Source: JBAZOJ01 sp041648755 (GTDB taxonomy: Bacteria > Planctomycetota > B143-G9). Taken from it: a DNA stretch of 22,093 bases. Each line of letters starts with the position of its first letter. Within the stretch, counting starts at the first letter, position 1. The notes under the pieces are model-generated. The model was not told where the DNA came from and searched no databases. It saw only the letters and a program-made list of their open reading frames with translations. Positions 1 to 7,824 of this stretch are shown in pieces. Location of the stretch: the NCBI GenBank assembly GCA_041648755.1, contig JBAZOJ010000032.1, forward strand, positions 1 to 22,093, given 5' to 3'. The position numbers and the translations under genes are program-made.

Positions 1-2297
1 ATCGTGGGCTTGGACATGTTCCAGTCAGGGATAACATTTCCGCTGCCATCCCCGAGCGCACCTTGCGCCGTCCAGCCAATTGCGTACTTGCGGTTGTTCA
101 CATCGGTCTGGACATAGGGGAACACTCCCACTCCGACCATCAACTGGTTCCTGAAGTACCATCCCGGAGGCGGGCCGATATACGGCGATAGGGCCCCTTG
201 TGCGGACAGTCTGTACTGAATATCCCAGTTCCACGTGATGCGAGAGAACTGGGTCAATGCGAACTGAGGAACAATCATAGTCGTGCCGGAGGATGGTGCC
301 GAGCCTTCGCCAAGCCATCCCGAAACCGATCGCCTGGAATCGAGCGTCTGACCGGCGGCGCCGGAAATGTAGGTATTGATGTTGGCCCCTGCTGTGTACC
401 ATCCGCTCGGGTCGCCGGCGACATTGCCCTCTTGGGAAACGATGTCAAGGTAGTACTCGTGAACATAGGTGGCGACCAAGGGCGATGCAAAGTCGAAGTT
501 CTTGTCGATGAAGATGATGGCCGACGGGTCGGTTGATCCCGTGGACCAATGGTCAAAGCGGTATCTCTCCTGGTTCTCGACTATGGCGATGTACTGTTCT
601 GCCGCAAAGTTTCTGAAGCCATAGCTGACGCTCACGGTTGCCGGAAGGGAAGGCAGGATATTGCCGTCGATACTGATCAGAGCAGTGCTATACGTGCTGT
701 CAACGGTCAAAGAGCGCGCGTCTGTGAATGTCACGCGAAGAAGGTTGCGGCTTCCCGTGACCGTATCGTTGTATGCCGCAATCGTTGCAAGGCTCTGCGT
801 CGTGCGCGAGGAAGTGCGAGTTGCTACTGACATCCCGAAGTAAGCTTCAGGCAGGTCACCTTCACAGTTGGTTGCAGCCGCTGCACCCAGGTCCTGCCAA
901 CTGGAAGAGCCAGGATACCATGTGTTGGCTGAGAAGGATGAGATCACGTTCGTCAAGTACTGATCGCCATCAGCCATGTCGGTATACAGGGCGGGGTAGT
1001 AGTTGGGCGATGGCATTACCGAGGCAGTCGTGTCGAGGATGTCGATGTTATACGGATCGGCAAAGAAGTTGGTCGATATCGCGAATGAATCGCATGTCTG
1101 GCCCGTTCCTGCATAGCTCCAGTTGTACGATTCGAAGAGCCTTACCTCAACCTTCGTCACTTGCGCATAGTCGTTGATGGAAGTCGTCTTCCATTCTATC
1201 AGTGAGCGGCTGGGATTGGCTCCTGTTGCGAAGCAGCCCACGAACACTCCCAGGCAGTTCTTTGGAGGGGTGACAACCGGACCGTATTGGATTTGACCCC
1301 ATGTGGCACCGTTGTAGTAAGCGTTGAAAGTGTAGCCCTGCTCGTTCACGTTGGTGGGGGTTTGGCTGGCAGTCAGTTGCAGGGTTGGGTCTACATAGAC
1401 GGGGTAGAGCCGGTCACCACTTTTCAGATAGGAAACGGGCACCTTGGTGTACATGACGAGCTTGTCGCCGACGAACTGGAACTGGAAAGAAAGGTCGCTT
1501 GATGCTCCGTCACGAACAATGCCCACTTCTCCTGCCATCGGGGCCGGGATGATGAGTACGGAATCGCCGGTAGTGAGCTTGAGGACCAGCTTGCCAGCGT
1601 ATTCGCAGTAGCCGGTAACCTGGCTGGAGCCAGCGTACAGGGATAGACGGGGGTCAAGCTCCAGTTCGACTCCAAAACCAACGTATCCGTCAGAATAAGA
1701 GGAGAGGAAAGACGGCAGGGAGGGGAGGATATAGTTGTGCTTCAGGGCCCCGTTGCCGTTCATATACTCGGCATTTACGCCACTGTACAGGCCGTCGTAG
1801 TAAAGTCTCTCGCCGCTGATCGTTGCCAGAGAGTTGTTGGCGTATTGGAGCACAGTCATCTCGCCGTCGGGAGCAAAATAGGCCAGGCTGTGTTCTTTCC
1901 ATCTCAGGAAATAGCCTTCCAGATTTCCGCTCTTGACCCAACCCGAGGATGTGGCCGGATAGAACGTCTGAAGGTTGTTGTCTTCAACGCTATAGGCGTA
2001 CCCTACAGCGTTGGTTCCGTTCGGGGTGAGGTCGTACAGGTGCCATTTCCCGTCGGTTCCCATGTAGTGCATGGGGCCAACCGAAATATAGGCAACCGTA
2101 CTGCCATCGGCCTGCTTGAAATGACGCGAGTGCGATGAGCGGTAGACCTCGTTGTCAGGATTTTCGTTGCTAAAGTACTCGGAGAAGTGCTCCTCGGAAG
2201 AAGTCGCGTAGCTGACGGGGGAGTACGCAAAAACGCCCAACGCAAGGCAAAAGGCCATGCATAGAGCGAGTGACCCCGGGATCTTGAAGCTGGTCAT
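1..2297 (-). CDS. Large secreted multi-domain surface protein, 3' end cut by window
   Basis: The reverse frame stays open from the ATG at 2297 to the window edge: 765 codons, no stop, C-terminus missing. GGAGG lies about 7 nt before the ATG. Residues 1-31 form a signal peptide (Lys5, hydrophobic 8-24, likely cut after SYA). Residues 50-100 carry the pattern 'HYMGTDGKWHLYDL', seen at the start of secreted Rhs-like or DNRLRE-type proteins. Residues about 364-470, beginning SLIEWKTTSI, resemble a DNRLRE-type beta-sandwich. Residues about 575-640 (RYRFDHWS, then YYLDIVS...GWYTAG) resemble bacterial extracellular repeat domains, and ITWNWDIQYRL near 685 looks like the start of another copy. The composition is rich in Ser, Thr, Tyr and Asn with few Cys. 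It is probably exported and displayed or released. Domain names are by-eye judgements and no enzyme active site is visible. It is transcribed away from the FHA gene. Confidence 0.85.
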   Translation of the reverse strand, partial: MTSFKIPGSLALCMAFCLALGVFAYSPVSYATSSEEHFSEYFSNENPDNEVYRSSHSRHFKQADGSTVAYISVGPMHYMGTDGKWHLYDLTPNGTNAVGYAYSVEDNNLQTFYPATSSGWVKSGNLEGYFLRWKEHSLAYFAPDGEMTVLQYANNSLATISGERLYYDGLYSGVNAEYMNGNGALKHNYILPSLPSFLSSYSDGYVGFGVELELDPRLSLYAGSSQVTGYCEYAGKLVLKLTTGDSVLIIPAPMAGEVGIVRDGASSDLSFQFQFVGDKLVMYTKVPVSYLKSGDRLYPVYVDPTLQLTASQTPTNVNEQGYTFNAYYNGATWGQIQYGPVVTPPKNCLGVFVGCFATGANPSRSLIEWKTTSINDYAQVTKVEVRLFESYNWSYAGTGQTCDSFAISTNFFADPYNIDILDTTASVMPSPNYYPALYTDMADGDQYLTNVISSFSANTWYPGSSSWQDLGAAAATNCEGDLPEAYFGMSVATRTSSRTTQSLATIAAYNDTVTGSRNLLRVTFTDARSLTVDSTYSTALISIDGNILPSLPATVSVSYGFRNFAAEQYIAIVENQERYRFDHWSTGSTDPSAIIFIDKNFDFASPLVATYVHEYYLDIVSQEGNVAGDPSGWYTAGANINTYISGAAGQTLDSRRSVSGWLGEGSAPSSGTTMIVPQFALTQFSRITWNWDIQYRLSAQGALSPYIGPPPGWYFRNQLMVGVGVFPYVQTDVNNRKYAIGWTAQGALGDGSGNVIPDWNMSKPT

Positions 2298-2311
2298 CGA
2301 GAACCTCCGCA

Positions 2312-2339
2312 TTGTTTTGCGTGAAATAATACTTATACT
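2312..2339 (+). promoter_or_regulatory. Possible forward promoter for the FHA gene, overlapping the reverse one
   Basis: On the forward strand TTGTTT (2312-2317) lies 16 nt before TATACT (2334-2339), which matches five of six -10 bases. The -35 is poor. If used, transcription would start near 2346 and leave a leader of about 128 nt before the ATG at 2474. The site overlaps the better reverse promoter, so the two could compete. The rest of the 176-bp gap shows no other clear signal. Confidence 0.25.
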
Positions 2340-2353
2340 ACGTGCTCTGTCAA
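2326..2353 (-). promoter_or_regulatory. Sigma70-type promoter of the secreted-protein gene
   Basis: On the reverse strand TTGACA (2353-2348) is followed after 16 nt by TATTAT (2331-2326). These are a perfect -35 and a five-of-six -10. The predicted start near 2319 gives a 5' leader of about 22 nt that contains the GGAGG site and then the ATG at 2297. Spacing and position fit well. No operator repeat is evident. Confidence 0.65.
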
Positions 2354-2473
2354 GGCAAATCGGGAACTCGCGAGCGAAAAAGGGCACCAACTGTATAGAG
2401 TTCCGAGACGTCAGACCGTTGCAAGTATCCGCCTGTCGACCGGCGCCGTCAAGCATCACACGGATGGAGGCCT

Positions 2474-5215
2474 ATGCCCCGCGTAATCGTTAGAAAGGCC
2501 GGAGAACCTGATCGTATCATAGACACCAAAGAGCAGATCATTACGATCGGGCGGTCAAGGAAAAGCACGGTTCCCATTTCCGATCCCAAGGCAAGCAGAC
2601 ACCAGTGCATGATCGTCCAGGAAGGCGAATCATACACGCTTGTCGACAAGGGGTCGAGTAATGGCACAATGCTGAACGGGGAACGAGTCACGTCCCACCC
2701 CGTGAAGGCAGGGGATGCCATTATCATTGGCGTCCACGTGATCTTCTTCGAGAGTATACCCGAGAACGCCGCCGTTTGGGAGAAGCTGGGTTCTCCCCCC
2801 GCCACGCAGCATTCCGGCGAACCCTCCACTGGGGCCGCCGCGGATTCATCGGGCCCCGCCAAGGGTCCGGATATCCCAATCTATGTCCTGGAGATTATCG
2901 AGGGTGGAGAAATCGGCAAGCAGTACCGCATGGGGACTGAGACTTGCACGATCGGCCGCCACGCCGGAAACACGATAGTGATTAGCGACACCCTCGTCTC
3001 CAACTATCACGCAGAAGTCTCCAAAGAGGCTATCGGCTATTTCCTGAATGACTTGGGGTCGACGAATGGTAGCCAGGTCAACGGACAGCGAGTTGTGAAA
3101 TCACCCCTGGCCGTGGGAACGGAAGTCAAGATCGGCGAAACACGGATGATCTTCCGCAATATCGGGAAGGAAATGCCGGAAGACAAGCTTTTTGCGGACA
3201 AGGCTGCCGCGATCGGCAAGCTCGATTCCATGAGAGGCAAGCGTCGCCGCGGCGTCCTGACTTACGCATTGATAATCGCCGCTGCCGGCGCAATTGCGCT
3301 GACCGTATACAGTGTGTACATCAACAAGAATGCATCTCTGACTACGCCTCCGACTCTCACCATCCGCCCGGACAACCTTATTGCAGTGAACCCGTCCTTC
3401 GAAGGAGAAGACTCTTCGGACGCCACTCCCGAAGGTTGGAAGTTCGCTGTCAATTCTGCTGTGAATGTCTTCGTGGATACCTCCAAAGTGAAAACCGGCA
3501 AGAAGAGCCTCGCGTTCCGGAACCTCGGTGGCGACAGCAACAAGGATACTTTCAATGAAGTATCGCTGTCTCAGCCGATCGCCCTTTTGGCCGGGCACTG
3601 CTACAAGGTGTCAGCCCAGATTCTGACGCAGAACGCTGTTGGCTTCAACGCGATGCGCGCGCGTGTTTATGCGAAGGCGAAGAGTCCTCTCTACATCGAC
3701 TACTACTCGATCCCGGTTTCCCGAACTCACAATGAGTTCCTTCCGTCCGAGGGCACATTCACCATGCCTCCCTGGGCGGACACGGTGGAAGTAACCTGCG
3801 TGGCAACGGGGTCTCGCGGAGATATCTGGTTTGACGACGTTCGACTTCATGAAATCGACCCCCCGGAGCAGACTGCATTTGTCCTCTTGAAGTCAAAGGC
3901 GCTTAAGTTGACCGCTTTCTTCGACAGACGAGCCAATTTCTGGCTTGAGAACTCCAGGAATGAATGCGTTGCCGTCGGGCGCGGGCTTCTTTTGGATTCC
4001 ACCACCGGCTTTGTTCCCACGCTCCTTTCTCTGCAGCCTTCACTCCCGGTCGCCGAGTTGGATCAGCAGTCAATGAAGGTTTCCTGCACTGGCCAGATCT
4101 TTGACTACTCCGGCAACGAGGGTACCGGTTTTGCCTTTTCCGCAGCTACTTCCGACAAGGGCATCGCGATTTCGTACAAGCTGAGCAGTTCTGCCGACCG
4201 GAAATTCAGACGAGTGGCTCTGATCGTCGCAGCAGACATGTCTTTCTTCGGCGATTTCCTGGCCCTTGCCGAGGGGACGAAGATTATTCCGGTTCCGACC
4301 CTTTCGGTCAGCGAACCGGCCGTTGAGGAAATAATGCTTGGCAAAGGTGTCGGAATGCTGGATTTCAGCATGGCTGCGCCCTTCGTCGCGAGTGTATCGA
4401 AGGAGGGTGAGAAGTTCGCAATTGTCGAACTCTCAATCCCTGACTTCAGCGTTAACAAGACGGGGACTTCCTGCAGTGCGCTCTTCCTGGGATTCTCACC
4501 TGCTCGAAACAAGTACTTTGCTGAACTGGAGAAGAAGGCAAACGACCTCTTTAAGGCTGGCGCGCTCGTCGAAGCGCGAGCGATGTACGATCACATGCTC
4601 TTGGAGTTTCCCGACGACCCTGAGGCAAAGAAGCGCGCAGATGACGGAATCGCTGCCATTGGTCGTGCGACTTCTGATCTTGAGGGTCGGGTAGCCTCCC
4701 TGGTCGAGAGAATCAAGGCTGCCGTCAAGAATAGCGCAGTTGAGGAATTCGACCGCCTGATGGTCGAACTCACGGCCCTTGCTGACGAAATTCGCACAAG
4801 GCTGCCTGGAACCGATACAGCCGCGAAGACCGAAAAAGCGCTGACTGATATCCAGAAGCTCAGGCAGGATCGCGAGATGATGCTCGCCGAGGCTGCTGCG
4901 AAAAAGATGCTCGCTTCCGCTCAGAAGGCCTTTGACGAGAGCAAGTTCGTTCTCGCTCTCGCTATAGTCAATGGCCTCATTCAGAAGTATCCGCAGGCTG
5001 CCTCGGCCGCTGACGCCAGGGCACTGCTCCTGAAGGTCAATGAGCAACTGGATTCCTTGAAGACTGCCGCGAAGGAATGGGAGACTGTCAAGTCCATCGC
5101 CGAGACGCTGATACGGAACAACGACAAGGTGAAAGCGCGGAAACAGGTCGAGGACTTTCTAAAGAAATACCCCACCTTCATCCCGGCACAGGAGTACCTG
5201 AAGTCCTTGGAATAG
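2474..5215 (+). CDS. Membrane protein: two FHA domains, TM helix, carbohydrate-binding-like domain, TPR-like repeats
   Basis: This 913-residue protein has two cytoplasmic FHA domains, which bind phosphothreonine. FHA1 covers about 5-95, with GRS 26-28, SRH 41-43 and SSNGT 61-65. FHA2 covers about 136-230, with GR 161-162, SNYH 176-179 and GSTNG 195-199. A basic stretch (KRRR, 256-259) precedes one membrane helix at about 261-283, so the N-terminus should stay inside. Outside, residues about 303-460 resemble a CBM4/9-type jelly roll (NPSFE...GW at the start, IWFDDVRL at the end). Residues 465-675 are a beta-rich region I do not recognise. Residues 681-913 are helical with TPR-like units ending in FP or YP (711-712, 839-840, 899-900). 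It has no catalytic motif and no kinase gene is nearby. It probably links a cytoplasmic phospho-signal to the envelope or a glycan. GGAGG sits only 3 nt before the ATG. Confidence 0.9.
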   Translation: MPRVIVRKAGEPDRIIDTKEQIITIGRSRKSTVPISDPKASRHQCMIVQEGESYTLVDKGSSNGTMLNGERVTSHPVKAGDAIIIGVHVIFFESIPENAAVWEKLGSPPATQHSGEPSTGAAADSSGPAKGPDIPIYVLEIIEGGEIGKQYRMGTETCTIGRHAGNTIVISDTLVSNYHAEVSKEAIGYFLNDLGSTNGSQVNGQRVVKSPLAVGTEVKIGETRMIFRNIGKEMPEDKLFADKAAAIGKLDSMRGKRRRGVLTYALIIAAAGAIALTVYSVYINKNASLTTPPTLTIRPDNLIAVNPSFEGEDSSDATPEGWKFAVNSAVNVFVDTSKVKTGKKSLAFRNLGGDSNKDTFNEVSLSQPIALLAGHCYKVSAQILTQNAVGFNAMRARVYAKAKSPLYIDYYSIPVSRTHNEFLPSEGTFTMPPWADTVEVTCVATGSRGDIWFDDVRLHEIDPPEQTAFVLLKSKALKLTAFFDRRANFWLENSRNECVAVGRGLLLDSTTGFVPTLLSLQPSLPVAELDQQSMKVSCTGQIFDYSGNEGTGFAFSAATSDKGIAISYKLSSSADRKFRRVALIVAADMSFFGDFLALAEGTKIIPVPTLSVSEPAVEEIMLGKGVGMLDFSMAAPFVASVSKEGEKFAIVELSIPDFSVNKTGTSCSALFLGFSPARNKYFAELEKKANDLFKAGALVEARAMYDHMLLEFPDDPEAKKRADDGIAAIGRATSDLEGRVASLVERIKAAVKNSAVEEFDRLMVELTALADEIRTRLPGTDTAAKTEKALTDIQKLRQDREMMLAEAAAKKMLASAQKAFDESKFVLALAIVNGLIQKYPQAASAADARALLLKVNEQLDSLKTAAKEWETVKSIAETLIRNNDKVKARKQVEDFLKKYPTFIPAQEYLKSLE

Positions 5216-5221
5216 GATTTG

Positions 5222-5248
5222 TTGCATTTTGGCGGAGCCGAATATAAT
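5222..5248 (+). promoter_or_regulatory. Candidate sigma70 promoter upstream of rny
   Basis: A perfect TATAAT is at 5243-5248, seven bases after the FHA stop codon region ends. TTGCAT at 5222-5227 gives 15-nt spacing and TTGTTG at 5219-5224 gives 18-nt spacing; both are only partial -35 matches. Transcription would start near 5255, about 190 nt before rny. It is the only convincing -10 between the FHA gene and the rny operon. Confidence 0.45.
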
Positions 5249-5254
5249 TGACGA

Positions 5255-5380
5255 CAGTGGGCCCGCCTCGTCGGCGGGAAGCGATAGATCAAGGCGAATA
5301 CAACCCCGTTATGGGGAATGATGCACCTGTACGCGTAGGCCATCCTCGCAGTGAGCCCCACGGCTCATCGTTTCGTTTTT
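5255..5380 (+). ncRNA. Possible structured small RNA or regulatory leader before rny
   Basis: Between the TATAAT at 5243 and the terminator-like element ending at 5380 are three successive hairpins: CCCGCC/GGCGGG (5262-5278), CCCC/GGGG (5304-5316) and TGAGCC/GGCTCA (5352-5367), the last followed by a T-rich run. A promoter, stems and an intrinsic terminator within about 125 nt look like a free-standing small RNA or an attenuated leader. I do not recognise a known riboswitch, SRP RNA, 6S RNA or tRNA in it. Expression is inferred, not shown. Confidence 0.3.
5351..5380 (+). terminator. Intrinsic terminator between the FHA gene and rny
   Basis: The stem TGAGCC (5352-5357) pairs with GGCTCA (5362-5367) around a CCAC loop and is extended by a G-T pair (5351/5368). 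After CG comes TTTCGTTTTT (5371-5380). This fits a Rho-independent terminator, with an interrupted T tract. It may end the FHA transcript, or stop RNAs that start at 5255, since it lies 64 nt before the rny ATG. Confidence 0.5.
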
Positions 5381-5444
5381 CGCCTGCCGATCGCCCCATT
5401 TGCCAGTAAGTACATCAGCTTGTTGTCATCCGAAAGGGGCCTGA

Positions 5445-7010
5445 ATGGAAATCTACATTATCGTCGCCTTGGCCGTAGTGGCCGCAGTATTGCTTCTTGC
5501 AGTACTCGCCCTGCGGAAGAAGGCGTCCAAGGCAGCGGAGGCTGAGCGCGCAGCGATGAAGGAACTCGCTGGCCTGCGCGACAACCTCGAAAGCTGCAAA
5601 CGCGAAATCGGTGTTGAGGCCGAAAAGTCGGCCGTGGATAAGCTTCGCACTCGTATCGACGACTTCGACCGGGAATCCAAAGAAGCTCGTGCTGAGATCA
5701 AGGTTGCCGAGAAGAGAATCGAGAGCCGCGAAGACCGGCTGGAGAAGAAGGAGACCGAACTCCGCGACCGCGAGAAGAACCTGCTTGGGAAAGAAAAGCG
5801 GGTTGACGACATCAAGGCATCTTTGGACAAGAAAGAGTCTGTTCTCGACGAGAAGATCGCCGCTCAGGAGTCCGAGCTGCTTCGGATTGCCGAGCTTTCC
5901 AAGGAAGAGGCGGAGAAGAAGGTGCTTGTCCGCGTCGAGCAGGAGTTGGGTTCGCAAGTAGGCGAGCTTGTCCAGAAGGCAATGGAAAAGGTTGTCGCCG
6001 AGGTGGACGAAAAGGCCAAGGATCTGCTCACAACGGCCATCCAACGCTACTCTGGCGACCAGGTGTCGGATATTCTGGTTTCGACCGTTGACCTTCCCAG
6101 CGACGAAATGAAGGGAAGAATCATCGGGCGCGAGGGCCGCAACATCCGCACCTTCGAGAAAGCCACAGGCACCGACGTTGTCGTTGACGATACGCCGGGA
6201 GTCGTTGTCGTTTCCGGATTTGACCCCGTTCGGCGCGAGATAGCCCGCAGGTCGATGGAGAAACTCATCACCGACGGGCGCATCCATCCCGGACGTATCG
6301 AAGAAGTCGTCGAAAAGACTAAGCAAGAGACCCTCAACGAGATTCAAAAGGCTGGAACAGAAGCCTTTACCGAACTTGGTCTGGCTAAGGCCAATCCGAA
6401 GATCATCATGCTGTTGGGCCGTCTGAAATTCCGCTCCAGCTACGGGCAGAACGTACTGCAGCATTCCAAGGAAGTGGCTCACTTGATGGGCATGGTCGCA
6501 ACGGAACTCGGCCTTGACGTTACGCTTGCCAAGCGATGCGGCCTTCTGCACGACATCGGCAAGTCAGTTGACCATGAGTCAGAGGGCACTCACACCGAAA
6601 TCGGGATGGAGATTGCGAAGCGATACGGCGAGGCCAAAGAGGTCGTCAATGCCATCGGGTCTCACCACGAGGGCGTGGATCCCGACAACGTGTACTCCAT
6701 TCTGGTGAAAGTCATGGATTCCATTTCCGCGGGACGTCCCGGCGCCAGAAGTGAGACGCTGGAGAAGTACTTGAAGCGTCTTGAGAAGCTGGAAGCCATC
6801 GCGATGTCCCTGCCAGGAGTTGACCACTGCTACGCCATTCAGGCGGGCCGGGAACTCCGTGTCATTATTGACGCCGACAAGGTTGGCGACAAGGAAGTCT
6901 TCAAGATCTGCCGCGACATTGCACAGCAGATCGAGAAAGAACTCACTTATCCGGGCGAGATTCGAGTTACCTGTCTCAGGGAAACCCGAGTCATCGAGGT
7001 AGCCCGGTAG
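5445..7010 (+). CDS. rny: Ribonuclease Y (endoribonuclease)
   Basis: RNase Y is a membrane-anchored endoribonuclease that starts mRNA decay. All its parts are present in 521 residues, close to the usual 510-520. There is one N-terminal membrane helix (about 4-24), then a long charged coiled coil (about 28-195). The KH RNA-binding domain follows, with GRIIGREGRN at 224-233. The HD phosphohydrolase domain has its metal-binding His-Asp at 369-370 and SHHEG at 406-410, and a conserved C-terminal domain ends the protein. AAAGGGG lies 5 nt before the ATG. It heads a ten-gene operon, and the next gene, 10 nt away, is a YmdB-like phosphoesterase, a pairing known from Bacillus. The preceding leader carries hairpins and a terminator-like element, so rny output may depend on read-through. 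Confidence 0.97.
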   Translation: MEIYIIVALAVVAAVLLLAVLALRKKASKAAEAERAAMKELAGLRDNLESCKREIGVEAEKSAVDKLRTRIDDFDRESKEARAEIKVAEKRIESREDRLEKKETELRDREKNLLGKEKRVDDIKASLDKKESVLDEKIAAQESELLRIAELSKEEAEKKVLVRVEQELGSQVGELVQKAMEKVVAEVDEKAKDLLTTAIQRYSGDQVSDILVSTVDLPSDEMKGRIIGREGRNIRTFEKATGTDVVVDDTPGVVVVSGFDPVRREIARRSMEKLITDGRIHPGRIEEVVEKTKQETLNEIQKAGTEAFTELGLAKANPKIIMLLGRLKFRSSYGQNVLQHSKEVAHLMGMVATELGLDVTLAKRCGLLHDIGKSVDHESEGTHTEIGMEIAKRYGEAKEVVNAIGSHHEGVDPDNVYSILVKVMDSISAGRPGARSETLEKYLKRLEKLEAIAMSLPGVDHCYAIQAGRELRVIIDADKVGDKEVFKICRDIAQQIEKELTYPGEIRVTCLRETRVIEVAR

Positions 7011-7020
7011 GGGCGACAAG

Positions 7021-7824
7021 GTGAAGGCGGTCTTCGCCGGTGACGTTGTAGGCAATCCGGGTCGAGCGGCCGTTGCGGAATTTGTTCCGCAACTCCGTGG
7101 GCTTGGGGTTGGCTTCGTCGTAGTCAACGGCGAGAACGCCGCAGGCGGGGCCGGAATCACCGCACGGATCGCCGGAGAGCTCTTTGGCTGCGGGGTTGAC
7201 GTAGTTACTTCCGGCGATGAGATATTCCGGAACAAGGAGTATCAGGAAGGCGTCTGCGACGACCGGCGTGTGCTCAGACCCGCGAATATTTCGCCTCTTG
7301 CTCTTGGAGCCGGATGCGGTGTCTATCAGACTCCGTTCGGACCAATTGCGGTTCTTGACTTGATCGGCCGCGTCTTCATGGATCCTGCCGAGTCTCCTTT
7401 CCTTGCGGCCGACAGGCTGCTTGGAGACCTTTCCAAAGCTGCCCGGATCATATTCGTGGACATCCACGCCGAGGCAACCAGCGAGAAGATCGCCCTCGGA
7501 TGGTATCTCGCCGACAGAGTTACCGCGGTCGTGGGCACGCATACCCATATTCAGACGGCGGATGAGTGTGTTCTTCCCGGCGGCTGTGCATACATTACCG
7601 ACCTTGGCATGACCGGTCCTTACGATTCGGTCATTGGACGCGTCAAGGAGTACGCCATTCACGCCTTCATCTCCGGAATGCCATCCAGGCTCGATGTCTC
7701 AAAGAACGACATCCGCTTCTGCGGCCTGGTGGTTGATATTGACGAGAAAACGGGTAAGGCGACGGCGGTCAAGCGTCTCCAACTTCGGTCCGGCGAGAAG
7801 GTTGCATTGGAGCACTTGCCTTGA
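7021..7824 (+). CDS. YmdB-like metallophosphoesterase (TIGR00282 family), altered motif
   Basis: This 267-residue protein matches the YmdB family of cytoplasmic dinuclear-metal phosphodiesterases. In Bacillus YmdB hydrolyses 2',3'-cyclic nucleotides and influences RNase Y-dependent gene expression. Visible motifs are GDVVG (Asp8), NGENAAGG (Glu38, Asn39), DIHAEATSEK, GTHTHIQTAD and the MTGPYD segment. The family's usual Gly-Asn-His motif reads Gly-Asp-Glu at 65-67, so a metal-binding Asn and the adjacent His thought to act in catalysis are both changed. The start is GTG at 7021 with AGGGG 7 nt upstream, and it gives the expected MKAVFAGDVVG N-terminus. It follows rny by 10 nt and overlaps xseA by 4 nt. 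It may be active with different chemistry, or may serve as a regulatory partner of RNase Y. Confidence 0.9.
   Translation: MKAVFAGDVVGNPGRAAVAEFVPQLRGLGVGFVVVNGENAAGGAGITARIAGELFGCGVDVVTSGDEIFRNKEYQEGVCDDRRVLRPANISPLALGAGCGVYQTPFGPIAVLDLIGRVFMDPAESPFLAADRLLGDLSKAARIIFVDIHAEATSEKIALGWYLADRVTAVVGTHTHIQTADECVLPGGCAYITDLGMTGPYDSVIGRVKEYAIHAFISGMPSRLDVSKNDIRFCGLVVDIDEKTGKATAVKRLQLRSGEKVALEHLP

Noticed and set aside
198..1502. Several forward frames over the left end
   Set aside because: The reverse strand carries one uninterrupted 765-codon frame with signal peptide and domains, so the forward frames are its shadows.
5318..5341. Tiny frame starting ATGATG in the rny leader
   Set aside because: Only six or seven codons. 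The GGGG before it is in a hairpin and probably too close to serve as a ribosome site. Not enough to call a leader peptide.
5415..6551. Long reverse-strand open frame (378 codons) opposite rny
   Set aside because: It lies almost wholly antisense to the well-supported rny, its translation is Leu-rich mirror sequence of the coiled coil, and it has no family resemblance or promoter.
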